DNA from: Nyssa sinensis
Lineage: Eukaryota; Streptophyta; Magnoliopsida; Cornales; Nyssaceae
Assembly (NCBI GenBank): GCA_008638375.1
Contig: CM018052.1
Span: forward strand, 18,796,071 to 18,860,070
Direction: 5' to 3'
DNA: 64,000 nucleotides
In this document: piece by piece, positions 24,302 to 35,689 of the stretch
How the letters are laid out: every line of letters begins with the position of its first letter
Position numbering within the stretch: the stretch's first letter is position 1
Program-made: the position numbers and the translations under genes
Notes under the pieces: generated by a model
What the model saw: the letters and a program-made list of their open reading frames with translations, nothing else
Databases searched by the model: none
What the model was told of the DNA's origin: nothing

Positions 24302-24778
24302 AGGTTGGGATGGTAGAGGGCTCTAGAATGATATTTCTGCTAAGCGGAGTTGCCTCTCAATGGACAGTGCAAAACCTTCCATAAATTCGTGTGCATCCGC
24401 AAGAATGCGATCATAGATTGCTTGCAAAGCCTATAATGTGGTACCGTTGAATGAGTGTTAAAATAAATTGTTATATTGTTATAAAGGAAATTTACAAGTG
24501 CACATTGAAAACACGTATACAAACCGGATTCTTGAATAAAGTGGACGATAGTGGTTGTTTGCTAGCAACTTGCTCCTTCTTCTTTGGGAGCCTTCGTTGT
24601 TGAGGTGCGGAATACATTTCGTTTTGAACTCGTTTTTTAATGGTGAAGTCATCCCATGCACCAAGAAGGCAAGTACTAGTAACAGTGGGTGCTACACCCA
24701 GTTGGGCGTGATGAAAATATAAAATCTACATAAACAAAAAATTTACTAAACCAACTATAACATGAGAATCTTACTTAA

Positions 24779-25430
24779 ATTGGATACCCAATAAGTAGGA
24801 TGTTTATACCATAAGGTAAAACAATCAACCACCAACCCCACCAGTGCTCTTCTTTTGTTGCACCAACTGCTTGTATTTTTTTACGTCACCCACTAACCAA
24901 TCAAGTATAAACTCAGCCTAATTGTACATCTTTGCTGAGGTTGCAACTGATATCGCAAGCAATATGTAAGGACTGGAAACATCCTTTGTTGTCGAGCGGA
25001 AGAAGCACCCAAGTAAAAGAAAAAAGAACATCGGCTTAAAGTTTAAGTCCCCTTCACCATTTACAACAACATCATGTAATGCCTTCGAAGACATTGAAGG
25101 GATCTGTGATTGTACTCGTTGTAGATCCACCTTCTTAACTTCTCGAGGCACTCATTTTCCTGTACAAGATACCCCTAAGACAACAGCCACGTCACCTTCA
25201 GTGACAGCAATGGGGTCAGACCCGTCAACGTGAAGAACCATCTACTCCGGGTCAAAATGCTCTAGTAAAAGCATCATAAAATCTCTAGAAAGTGCATGGC
25301 ATCTCAACTCCATTAGAGATGCAAACCCCATTGCTTTCACTACTACGTCCTTCTTTTTATCATTTCTATTTCATTCAATAGCCTGATCACCATATTTGGT
25401 GAGTATCTAGTTCGAAAATGAGGCTCTTGA
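24779..25430 (-). pseudogene. DUF1985-like N-terminal region of the MULE-borne protease gene
   Basis: One minus-strand frame reads VVKAMGFASLMELRCHAL, LLLEHFDPE, GDVAVVLGVSCTGK, FFRSTTKDVSSPYILL, then AEFILDWLVGDVKKYK and GGWLIVLPYGINILL. This is the pattern of the plant DUF1985-type region joined to Ulp1-like proteases in transposon-derived genes. It is interrupted by three in-frame stops (two of them TAG). Upstream sequence near 25510-25640 continues with FASKWWSEM-like text. A stop or splice site follows the GYP segment near 24780. Confidence 0.55.
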
Positions 25431-26374
25431 AAATGGAATAAACGTTATCAATACCCAAAATGAGTTGCACATAATCTTCTAAAATTTGGATATGATAAGG
25501 TAAAATTCTATACCATTATCTTTTTCATCAGAACACCTTGAACCGTTGCCTTAAAGGATTCTTGCTCTTTCCTTGTTGCGTCTATGTATGGAGTTTTTCT
25601 TCTACTATCATTTCACTCCACCACTTAGATGCGAATTTTGAAACCTATGTAACAAACATATAAACACAATTGATGTAAATAGGTTATTGATAATTTAATA
25701 TACAACTAATACATATTAGGTGTTTAATTGATGATTTTTGTTGACTCCTCTAACATACAATACTCTATCTCATATTTGCTTAGATGAAATCCTCTACATA
25801 CATCTGCACTGTAATCCACAAATACAACACTTGTCAATTAATATGTTACAAAATAAATGCATTAGTAATAAAAAAAAATTATACATAAGAGAATTAGATC
25901 ACAATAATATCAACCACCCAATTTGTTTCTTCTTGGATTGTTATTGTGGTCATTGTGGTATTGGGCTTTCTCCTTCACTTGTAAGAGGGGATGGTTGTTC
26001 AAGGGATGACTCCCCACTTGATTGCACATCCTCCTCACTAAGTAATTGTCTACTGGTTCTCATTTTGTATCTTACCAGTTTTTTTCAAAAACGTAATCTT
26101 TTTTTTTTTTCTTCGGTTCTTGTAGATTAAATCTCAAAAGATGAAAAAAAAAAATTCAATATAAGGGCATTAGGTGAATACCTTTAATAGTAAAAAAAAA
26201 AAATAACAAGGACGATACCATTAACAGTAAAGAAAGAACAAGGAGACTACCTTTAACAGTTTATAAAGACAAAGTCAACCAAAGGTAAATAGAGACTATT
26301 ATTAGACTACTCAGAATTTATCCAAATATAAACTATTATAAAATAACAATAATATGTTATCAAAGATGATGCAG
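25431..26374. other. MULE interior, no intact gene
   Basis: AT-rich. An open plus-strand stretch at 25738-26130 has no recognisable domain and low-complexity ends. Likely intron or 5' region of the minus-strand gene. Confidence 0.4.
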
Positions 26375-26690
26375 TGTTATATAAGTTGAACCTTCAGTTT
26401 TGTGGCTTGCACCTTAGAATAAGTGGGTTGCACCCTAAAGTTGTGAGAGTTGCACCAGTTTCAGACCATTAAGTACAACAAGATGTAGAGTTATATGAGT
26501 TACATCTTATGTTGTATGGGTTGCAGCTTAAAGTTGTGAGGGTTACACCAGATGTAAATGATCATCCAGTACCAACCAAATGCAGTGTTACGTGAGTTTC
26601 AGCTTAGGATGTGTGATTAGCATATTAGGTTTTAATGAGTTGCTCCAAAAAGTTGTGAAGGTTACACTCATGTTTTGGATTTTAATGACC
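26375..26690 (+). repeat. gttgcacc-motif array, right
   Basis: Units containing cagtgttatatgagtt, gggttgcacc, aaagttgtgagagttgcacc and gtttcagacca. The motif reads in the same direction as in the left arrays, although the TIRs outside are inverted. Confidence 0.75.
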
Positions 26691-26741
26691 ATTTACATAT
26701 AAACTACCTATATGTTGCATGTTATAAACACTAAAAATATT

Positions 26742-27014
26742 AAAAAAAATACAAATAACACAAGGTAGCCCATAAGAATCAAAGGTTCTTTCTTTTTTCT
26801 TTTTTTACAACTTCACTTTCTTTTTCATGGAAGGTCAAAGAAATAGTACAGAAAATACACAAGTCCTCATGTGTGTGAGTGAGTGAGAGAGAGGGTAAAA
26901 GCCAATGGCAAGAGAGGGGGAGAAAATGACTTACCTGTTGGAAGCAAGGTCGACGGCGACGGCTTTGGCTTTGGCTTTGGTTGGTTAATGAGATGGTGTG
27001 ACAGCGAGGGTTAG
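26742..27014 (-). repeat. right TIR of the MULE
   Basis: Reverse-complement match to 18426-18705, ending cagcgagggttag at the outer side. A few extra copies of ggctttg are found near 26960. Confidence 0.85.
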
Positions 27015-27721
27015 GGTTAGGGGAATCACTTGGGTAAAATAAAGGTAGAGCTTTGAAATGATATTTTTGTCTTATAAAATGTCAAATAGAAAAAGTTGAT
27101 GTATTTGTAATATTTATAATATTTTTCTAATTTAGTAACAAAACATAACTTTTTTACAAATTAGACTCTGAATATGACTAAATCTTAAATAAAGGCCAAA
27201 CTTTTGACTGAATTTTAATTGCCGCTTTTGGATTACGTTGTTTGACTCGTTTTACTTATTCCAAATTTTCTCAATTTTTTCTACTAATATCACAATTATG
27301 TCATTGAATCAGCAACGTCAACTTGTTGATCATCCTCTTGATCATTGTCTTCATTGCAATCTTCATGGTGTTGATTAGTCTTCATTTAATATTCAAGAAC
27401 TACCTTTGTCTTCCCATGTTGACTTTTGGCTATACTCTAAATTATTAAAAAGTATTTAATATTATAATAACTCATCTACTTTCAATGTTTTATATTTAAT
27501 ATATATATATATATATATATATATTCACACAATATTATTATGTATAATTATTTATTTTATTATAATATATTATTTGTTAATTATATAGATAATATAATTT
27601 TATAAACACAATGTTAGATGATATCTAAGGATAAAAAGACATTTCATATTCTTAAGCACTTACAAACAGTTTACCCAAATTCTAAAATATCATTTCTAAC
27701 ACCATAATCATTAATAAAATA
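27015..27721. other. AT-rich spacer with (TA)n
   Basis: No gene. Contains a (TA)n microsatellite at about 27499-27524. Confidence 0.5.
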
Positions 27722-28257
27722 TAGGAAAAAAATACTAAAAAATCCTTAAAATAATTTTTTTAATCCAAAAAACTATGATATATTTATTCTATCTAAAAGA
27801 TCCAAAAAAAAAAAAACTTTTAATATAAAAAATTTAATTATTAACTTCCATCTTAACACCGTTAAAAAATATTATTAATTAAACTAAAATAACCTTCAAG
27901 ATACATTTTAAAAATACTAAATAATAGATACAACAAATTCTTCGATCCAAAACAAATATAACATTTTTTATTTATCTAGAATGCCTAAAATTTAAAATTT
28001 TACTTTATAAAATGTTATAATTTTTTAGGATTGAAAAATTTATTTTATATATTTTTTAGTATTTTTTTCCTAAAATGTATCTTGAAAACTATTTTAGTAT
28101 AATTAGTAATATGTTTTAACGGTGTTAAGATAAAAGTTAACAATTAGATTTTTTTGTATTAAAAGTTTATTTTTTGAACTTTTTAGATAAAAAAAATGTA
28201 TCATGAATTTTTTGGAATAAAAAATTTATTTTAGGGACTTTTTAGTATTTTTTCCTA
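27722..28257. mobile_element. 536 bp foldback element (MITE)
   Basis: Terminal inverted repeats start taggaaaaaaatactaaaaa and end with the complement tttttagtattttttccta. The arms run about 200 bp each, including accgttaaaaaatatt on the left and ttttaacggtgtta on the right. Flanked by aaata at 27717-27721 and 28258-28262, a possible 5 bp target duplication. Very AT-rich, no coding. Confidence 0.75.
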
Positions 28258-28487
28258 AAATATATTCATCCAAACATAAAACAACCTAATCAGTCAACAC
28301 TTTTATACGATTATTTATTCTCAATTGCTTAACTCCAAGTCTCCAACAACACGTTTACAAATCTCACCCAAACAGGTATTAAACCTTACTATAATTTTAA
28401 GATTTCAAATCTCTTTCCATAATCACCAAAATGCCTCGTAAGCTTCTGATTTTATTTTATATTATTGTGTTTTGTTTATTCAAAAGA
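28258..28487. other. short spacer
   Basis: No gene or repeat recognised between the foldback element and the Tat element. Confidence 0.4.
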
Positions 28488-28492
28488 CTATT

Positions 28493-29080
28493 TGATGTAC
28501 CATAAAATGACAGACCAATTCAGACATGACACTCGTATGCATAGAGCACTTACGTACACAGACCAGGAAAAGGCTCTTCTACCCAGAACAGACAGGCACA
28601 CAGAGTTCAGAGCTTCTTCGTTCAGAATGGTGTAGGATCTCTGTGCCTTCCTCCAAATCAAGAAACACGGGGTATGTCTCTAGAGGGGTCCCGAGCTGAT
28701 CACCGCCTTACATGCCCTATCGACCTTGGAATAAGGAAATTGAATGCGACATGGAAACTGCTATTCTTGAATATCTTCCAATCTCTACTCCTATGGGCAG
28801 CAGAATTCAATATGGCAATTACCATATCCGAATATCATCAAATCCTTATTCTTGTGACTCCAAATCCTAATCAACTTAGGAAGTCTGCACCTTATAAATA
28901 CAACCCTATGGTGTGATTTTCAATTACAGTTAATCAATTCCTTTCAATTACAGTGCTTTATTTTACTAACTTTATCATCAGAGTGGCTACCATCGGAGCC
29001 TACCCAGTGGCCTTATGATCTTTGAGTTCTAGACAAGTGACAAAGAGCAAAAGCCTTACTAATTAAAAAGCGCAACATCA
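28493..29080 (+). repeat. 5' LTR of the Tat element
   Basis: Starts tgatgtaccataaaatgac and ends gcgcaacatca. TATA-like ttataaatacaacc lies near 28893, so transcription would start about 25-30 bp later. Same length as the 3' copy. Confidence 0.95.
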
Positions 29081-29100
29081 GTTTGGTGCTGTATGTGGGA
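29081..29100 (+). other. primer binding site
   Basis: gtttggtgctgtatgtggga, immediately after the LTR, is a diverged form of the tttggcgccgtctgtggg PBS common in Tat elements. Confidence 0.8.
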
Positions 29101-29171
29101 ACGAAAATCATTTCTACTAAACTTTCTTCTTTGACAGTAACAGCTCTTTGTCTTTTTCTTCTAAAGAGGCA

Positions 29172-30760
29172 ATGGCTCTTAATCTTTGTCCAAGAAAAAG
29201 TTCTCAAAACCCCCGAAACCAGTCTCCTACTAGAAAATAAAGAAGGCAAACATCCAGTCACTTACAAAAGCAACTTGATCTGATTCAACGACAATCCGAT
29301 CAAATGCAAGAACAATTTGTTGCCATGTCCCAGGCCCTGACTTTGTTGGCCCAGAATCAGTAGAGCAATATCCCTCATCCTCTTACTAATGTCACTAATG
29401 AAGGGGCTCAGCCTCCCGTCACCACCATGGGTGAAAGACCTCCCAACAAGGAGACCCCCAACGTGCAGTCGGTACAACCCCATGGTTCCACTCACATAGG
29501 GGTTAATCCCCAGACATCAACAGCAGTGGAAAGAGGGATGCCCACTTTTTATCCCGTTGTCTATTATCAAAGTAGAATGAGGATCCCAACTCCAACAGCT
29601 TCGGGGGCTAATCTAGTACCACCAGAGTTTCAACCTTCACCAGCACCGGCTTTCTTAGTCCAAGGAGGGCAACGTCCCTCTGCCACTATTAGAAAAATTC
29701 ATCCTTTGAATATAAGGACTGAAGCTGCAAGACAGGGCCAACAGTAGGGCCTAAATCCACAACCAGTTTTGCCTCTAGTTCCTCAAATGATGGAGGAGAT
29801 AGTAGACTCCATGGAACAAACCGCATTTACTAGAGGGACCCATGCCCCTCTAGAGCAAGATGAACTGGGAAAGCTGCTCGGGAGGTTCGTCATGCCATTT
29901 AACTCTATCATAATGGCAAAAGAGTGGCCAAAAAAGTTTGTTGTCCTAAAGTTCACCCTCTATGACGGGTCTGGGAACCTTGGGGACCACCTCTCCCACT
30001 ATCAGCATACAATGGCTCTACATGGGGCTACTAACGCCTCTATGTGCCGAACTTTTGTAACAAGCTTCAAAGGTACTGCTCTGAAGTGGTTCCAAAACCT
30101 CTCCCAATAGGCAATTCCTCGATCGATTCCTAAATAGCAGGAAGTTAAGAAAGGGGCCAGAATTCTTGTTGACTATAAAGCAGGCAAAGGGGGAGTCACT
30201 TCGGGAGTACATTGCTCACTTCAATACCGAGCTCACGGAGATAACGGACTATAACCTGAGCTTCCTGGTAGAAGCTCTCACCTCTGGCCTAGGGCCTGGA
30301 CACTTCCAAGATTTTCTGACAAAGAATCCTTCCGACGACATGGCGGTACTCATGGAGTGGGCACGAAAATACATAAACTTAGAGGATACAAAAATGTCCT
30401 TTCGAAAGGCGAAAGAACAAGCTCAAAAGGATGATGACATTCAAAAGAAGGACTCTAGTGCCACTAGAAAGAGGGTCAAGAGTCCTGACAAAAGGGCAGC
30501 ACCCAGAACCCAAAACAATCCTAATTTTGGGAGGTATGGTACTTTCACCCCTCTGAACGCCTCTCTCACTCATATACTCCAGTAGATACAAATCGAGAGG
30601 ACCTGAAGTGGACAGAGGCATTAAAAATCAATCTCGACACCAGAGATCAAAACAAATACTGCGACTTCCACAAGGAACATGAACACACTACAGACGAATG
30701 CAAAGTTCTCAAGCAAAAGATTGAACATCTCATTAGAAGAAAGTGGCCGTAGGAGTTCGT
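29172..30760 (+). pseudogene. gag of the Tat element
   Basis: ATG at 29172 (MALNLCP) opens the frame used by most of gag. In-frame stops follow near 29238, 29361, 29745 and 30108. After the capsid segment GTALKWFQNLSQ the frame shifts by one (from 30112: QFLDRFLNSRKL, then ESLREYIAHFNTELTE, a good retrotransposon gag block). It returns before the zinc knuckle at 30657-30700, CDFHKEHEHTTDEC, a CX2HX4HX4C form typical of Tat gag. Product would package genomic RNA. No ORF longer than about 140 residues remains, so it is non-functional. Confidence 0.88.
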
Positions 30761-30893
30761 CTTGTAGGACGAGAGGCAGAACCCCCGTAATGACAGGCCA
30801 CAACAAAGAAGGGAAGAGCAAAGGCTTGAACAAAGGGAAGCTTGAAATGAGCAACCGTGCCAAAACAATCAAGTCATCTTTATCCTCCTTGCT

Positions 30894-33800
30894 AACAACA
30901 TGATGATTGGAATGTCCAATCGAGCCAGAAAGCGGTATGCTCGGAAGGCAAGGCTCCAGATCTTTGCCACTGAAAAGAGGTTGAAGCCAAGACCACAAAT
31001 CCAGTTCTCAGAGTTAAATCTTGCTGGGGTATATTGTCCTCATAGTGATGCCCTCGTCATCTCACTCAAAATTTCCAATTTTGAGATCATGAGGGTTCTA
31101 ATGGACACGGGACCCTTCAAGCACATGAAGCTCAACCTCAACGACATCAAGGCCACCACCGCCATAATGGCAGGATTCGATGGGAACCTTAATACCCCGC
31201 TAGGAAAAATAGACCTCCTGACCACAACGAGAGTAGGGGATAGTCAGAAGACATTGATCTCTAAGTACATGGTCCTAGACTCTAAGTCTCCCTACAATGT
31301 CATCATCCGAAGACCTTGGCTCCATCAGATGAGAGCGGTCACCTCAACCCTCCATTAATGTCTAAAGTATGTTCAGAACGACAAGGTCTTCTCCATCAGG
31401 GGCTATCAGCGAACTACCCGAGAATGTTATGCTCTCACGTTGAAGGAAAAAGCCCCCAAATAGCAATCGCAGCACCCTCGTGAATGAGGAAATCCTGCAC
31501 CTTCCGACCTTTATGAGATAGAAAAGTACCCCTCTAAGATCAACGAGCCATTAAGCCCTAGGGGAAGGGACAGTATGGCCAAACCAATGGAAGAACCTAT
31601 CAAGGTACTGGTCAGCTCTAAAGGGGGAGAACGATACCTACAGATTGGTTCAGATCTGTCCCCTTCCGAGCAACAGGAAATTGTTGTATTCCTGAAAAGT
31701 AAATTTTCAGTGTTTGTTTGGGAGACCAAAGATATGGAAGGGATAGATCCTAATCGCATCTCTCATAAGCTAATGACGGACCCAAATTATCCTTTGGTGA
31801 GACAAAAGAGGAGGACATTCGCCCCTGAACGCCACAAGATCATTAACGAAGAGGTCCAGAGGTTGTTAAACGCTGGGATGATAAGGGAAGTATTCTATCC
31901 ATAATGGCTCGCCAACACAGTCTTTGCCAAAAAGAAGAATGACAAATAGAGGGTCTGCGTTGACTACACCAAACTCAACAAAGCCTATCCCAAAGGCAAC
32001 TTCCCTCTCCTTAGGATTGATCAGCTAGTTGATCCAACCGCGGGACATGAGGTCATGAGTTTCATGGATGCCTACTTTGGGTACAATCAAATTTAGATGT
32101 ACTGGGTACAATCAAATTTAGATATGCCCTTTATACCAAGAAAAGACAGCCTTCATATCCGAACGAGGTCTCTATTGTTATAGAGTGATGTCATTCGGTC
32201 TAAAGATCACTGGGGCCACATACCAACGTTTGGTAAACAAGATGTTTGGCTCCCAAATTGGAGACACGATGGAGGTCTACATAGATGACATGTTAGTCAA
32301 AAGCATACGGAAGAGTGACCACGTCCAGCACTTGAGCCAAACATTTAACATTCTAAGGTAGTACAAGATGAAGCTGAATCCCTCAAAGTGTTCCTTTGGG
32401 ATCACCAAGGGGAAATTCTTGGGTTTTCTGGTCTCTTAAAGGGGAATTAAAGCAGACCCTTCGCAAATAAAAGCTCTAATTGAACTAGAGTCATCGAAAA
32501 CCAAGAAATATATCCAAGGCCTAAACGGAAGGAAAGCAGCTTTGAACTGATTCATCTTTAAGTTTACGGACCGGTGCCTCCCGTTCTTCAGAGCTTTGAA
32601 AGGGAGTAAGGCCCTAAAGTGGACCCCTGAATGCGCAGAAGAATTCCAGGAGTTAAAGCAATATTTGGCCTACCCCAAACTTCTTTCAAAGCCAATACAA
32701 GGGGAAAAGCTACTCTTATACTTAGCCGTATCAGAAAATACTGTTAGCTCTGCACTAGTTAGAGAAGACAAAGAGTTTCAGAGGCCAGTTTTTTATGTCA
32801 GCAAAGCACTTCTAGATACCGAGGTGAGATATTCTAAAATTAAGAAACTGGCCTTGGCCCTGGTGATATCCACTCGGAAGCTCAGGCCTTATGTCTAAAT
32901 GCATCCTATTGAAATCCCTACGTCCTACCCTCTGAAATCAATCCTGCATAAGCCTGAAGTCTCAGGGCTGGTTAAGTGGTCTGTAGAGTTAAGAGAGTTT
33001 GATATATCTTATATACCACGGACCTCTATCAAAGGGCAAGCACTGGTAGACTTCGTTGCAGAATTCACTCCAGCACTACATGCTAAAACACAAGCCAACA
33101 CGGACACCACGGTATGGAAACTCTACAGTGACGGGTCATCTATCGCCAGAGGCTTGGGAGTAGGAATAGTACTTCAGTCCCCCAACGGAATCATAATTAA
33201 GAAGGTAGTTAGCTTGAGGTTCAGAGCTTCAAATAAAAAAGCTGAGTACGAAGCACTTATCCTTGGGATGAAGCTGGCCCTGGAATGCGAAACTCTGAAC
33301 CTTGAAGCATTATCTGACTCTAAACTTGTGGTAAGCCAAGTCTTGGGAGAATTTTCCACCAAGGATGACAGGATAATCTGATATTCAGAACTGGTGGAAT
33401 CATTGAGGCTCTCTTTCCATAAATTCACCGTTCAGAAGATTGAAAGAAACCAAAACTCCAAGGCTGATGCTTTAGCAAATATGGCTTCCCATCTTAAGTT
33501 AAAAAGGGATTTAACGGTGAGAGTCTCTTACCAACCAAAGCCGAGCATCGAGGAAATACAGTCCTCCCAAATTTCAGAGCAAACTCAGAATTAGATGACG
33601 CCCATCATCCAATATATAAAGGAAGAACTACTTCCAGAGGATAAAAATAAGGCCCGAAGGACTCGAATCAAGGCAGCTCGGTATCTAAGCCTCAACGAAA
33701 AGCTGTACCAAAAATCTTACACTCAACCCCTCCTGTGGTGCTTATCTCTAGAGGAGTCCTACTATGTCCTGGCTGAAATACATGAAAGAATCTGCGATAA

Positions 33801-34812
33801 TCATAACGGTGGCAGGACGATAACCCACCGAGCTCTGACTCAGGGTTACTACTGGCCTGGCATGTTGAAACAAGCTAAATAATATGTTCAAAGGTGCGAT
33901 AAATGTCAATGATTTACTTCATACCAACACCAACCTCATCATGAACTCATTCCTATCGCCAGCCCTTGGTCGTTCACTCAATGGGGGATGGACATAGCAG
34001 GACTACTACCAAAAGCCCCTCAGAACAGGAGATTCTTATTGGTTGCCATTGACTATTTTTTCAAATGGGCAGAAGCCGAACCTCTGACTCACATCACAAA
34101 AGTAGAGGTAAAGAACTTCACGTAGAAGAACATAGTCTACAGGTTTGGCATACCCCGTGTTTTCATTTCAGACAATGGCATGCAATTTGCTGGAAAGGTG
34201 TTCAAAAAGTTTTGTAAAGACCTACACATCAACCACCATTTCTCCTCACTAGGGCATCCCCAAGCTAATGGGAAAGCCGAGGTCACCAACCGCACAATTC
34301 TTGACGCCACTAAAAAGATGTTGGAAGAGGCCAATAGAAGATGGGTTAAAGAGCTCCCTGGAGTACACTGGGATTACCGGACCACTAAATAAACACCAAC
34401 TGCAGAGACACTGTTCTCACTTGCCTACAGTACTGAAGCAGTCATTCTTGTTGAAATTGGCATGCTGACCCTTAGGACGGATGCCTTTGACCAAGAAACC
34501 AACGATCACCAGCTTGTAAAAAATCTAGATCTACTTAAAGAGAAATGCGAGTAAGCCCGGATCAGGACTGAAGCATACCAATAGAGAATGGCCAAGAGCT
34601 TCAGCCAAGGGTTAAGACCTGTCAATTTCTAGATTGGGAACCTTGTCTTAAGAAGGGTGTTCCCAAACACCAAAGATCTCACCATGGGAAAGCTCCCCCC
34701 TAATTGGGAAAGGCCCTATAAAATAACCAAGATTGTTAGACCCATGACTTATTGGTTGTAGGATGTAACTGGGAAACCTGTGCCCAGGCCTTGGAACGTT
34801 GAGCACTTCTGA
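30894..34812 (+). pseudogene. pol of the Tat element (PR-RT-RNase H-aRNase H-IN)
   Basis: Protease has VLMDTGPF (about 31100). RT begins near PLVRQKRRTFAPERH and shows VCVDYTKLNKAYPK and MDAYFGYNQ in the first frame. A 25 bp tandem duplication at 32079-32128 then shifts the frame. RT continues with SERGLYCYRVMSFGL and the catalytic YIDD at 32278-32289. The first RNase H is near YLAVSENTVSSALVRE to RKLRPYV. The second (archaeal-like) one carries YSDGSS, AEYEAL, SDSKLVV and ADALANMAS (33120-33490). Integrase has a zinc segment, then WGMDIAG, ISDNGMQF and GKAEVTNR, so the D-D-E residues remain. Ends RPWNVEHF then TGA 34810. Many internal stops, several TAG at positions usually Trp or Gln. Confidence 0.93.
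32079..32128. repeat. 25 bp tandem duplication in RT
   Basis: gggtacaatcaaatttagat at 32079 recurs at 32104. The 25 bp insertion accounts exactly for the change from frame 0 to frame 1 in the RT reading. Confidence 0.9.
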
Positions 34813-35029
34813 AAATACTATCAATAAAAATTTCTTTTATTTCACTTTTGAGTGCTCTCATCTCAATGTACAGGCCCCTAAAAGTCTTGTAGCCATTACT
34901 CCTGAAAGCCTTGTAACCATTACAAGTGCTATAGGTCTGGTCCATTTTTCATTCAAGCGAACAGTTCAATAAAGGTATCAGAAGCTCTGATTATCCAATC
35001 CATTTCTATCAAGGCCCCTCTATTTCTTA
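34813..35029. other. pol 3' flank in the Tat element
   Basis: Short non-coding stretch following the integrase stop; no feature seen. Confidence 0.5.
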
Positions 35030-35460
35030 TGAAATTAAAGCTTGATTCAATTATAAGTTGGGAAGATCTGAAGCTTAAAGCCTGATTCGATTACAAGTTT
35101 TAAAGATTTATGCTTGATTTAATTACAAGTTGTGAAGATCTCGATTCAATTGCAAGTTCCGAAGATTTATGTTTGATTTAATTACAAGTTGGGAAGATCT
35201 GAAGCCTAAGGCTTGGTTCAGATTCAAATCTTGAAGATCTATGCTTGATTTAAAGTTGGGGAGATATGAGGTTTAAAGCCTGGTTCAATTTCAAGTCTTG
35301 AAGACCCTTACTTAATTTAATTACAAGTAGTGAGGATCTGAAGCTTAGATTCTGATTCAATTATAAATTTTTGAAGGTCTGAATTTGAAAATTAATTTAA
35401 TTAAAGAGTTGAAGATAAAGCCTAATTTCATTACAAGTGTAAAAGCTCGGTACATTATGA
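35030..35460. repeat. tandem repeats in the 3' untranslated region of the Tat element
   Basis: Irregular units of about 35-70 bp built from gatttaattacaagttg, gggaagatctgaagc and ttaaagcctgattcaatt, repeated about ten times. They lie between integrase and the antisense ORF, the region described in Tat elements as hypervariable and able to seed satellite DNA. Confidence 0.8.
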
Positions 35461-35689
35461 CTTATAATATGTCAGCATCTAAAAATCTCACAAGTTTGGC
35501 TAATTTGAGTACTCTGTTGAAAAATTACATGAATGCTTTAGAGATTCTAAGAAATTGAAAAGCAACACAAGAAGTTCTGAAGAAGTCAAATTTCATTTAT
35601 AGATAACCCAAATTTGGGAAGATTTCAAGAAAAAAACAAAAAGTAGAAAAATATTCCTAGTCTACTGTTGGTTTGGCAGCTTTTGAAGT

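Larger units (their letters stand above)
18426..27014. mobile_element. Mutator-like element (MULE) with long TIRs, mudrA remnant and Ulp1-type gene
   Basis: About 8.6 kb bounded by inverted repeats of roughly 275 bp (18426-18705 and 26742-27014). Inside, on the plus strand, is a mudrA remnant (PB1-like N-terminus and C-terminal zinc knuckle, with the catalytic middle deleted). On the minus strand is a decayed gene resembling the DUF1985 plus Ulp1/C48 cysteine protease proteins carried by Kaonashi-type plant MULEs. A hAT element (20586-22779) is inserted. No 9 bp target duplication could be seen, so the true outer ends may lie slightly elsewhere. The content pairing is established for this MULE class; assignment of this copy is inference. 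Confidence 0.72.

Noticed and set aside
24163..24384. Gly/Asp-rich repeated open frame on the plus strand
   Set aside because: Produced by the 51 bp tandem repeat, opposite to the DUF1985/Ulp1-like gene.
25738..26130. 130-residue plus-strand open frame
   Set aside because: Low complexity, no motif, lies inside the decayed MULE opposite its minus-strand gene.
27004..27022. Telomere-like ggttagggttagggg
   Set aside because: Only about two units, not the usual plant TTTAGGG, and located at the MULE TIR edge.
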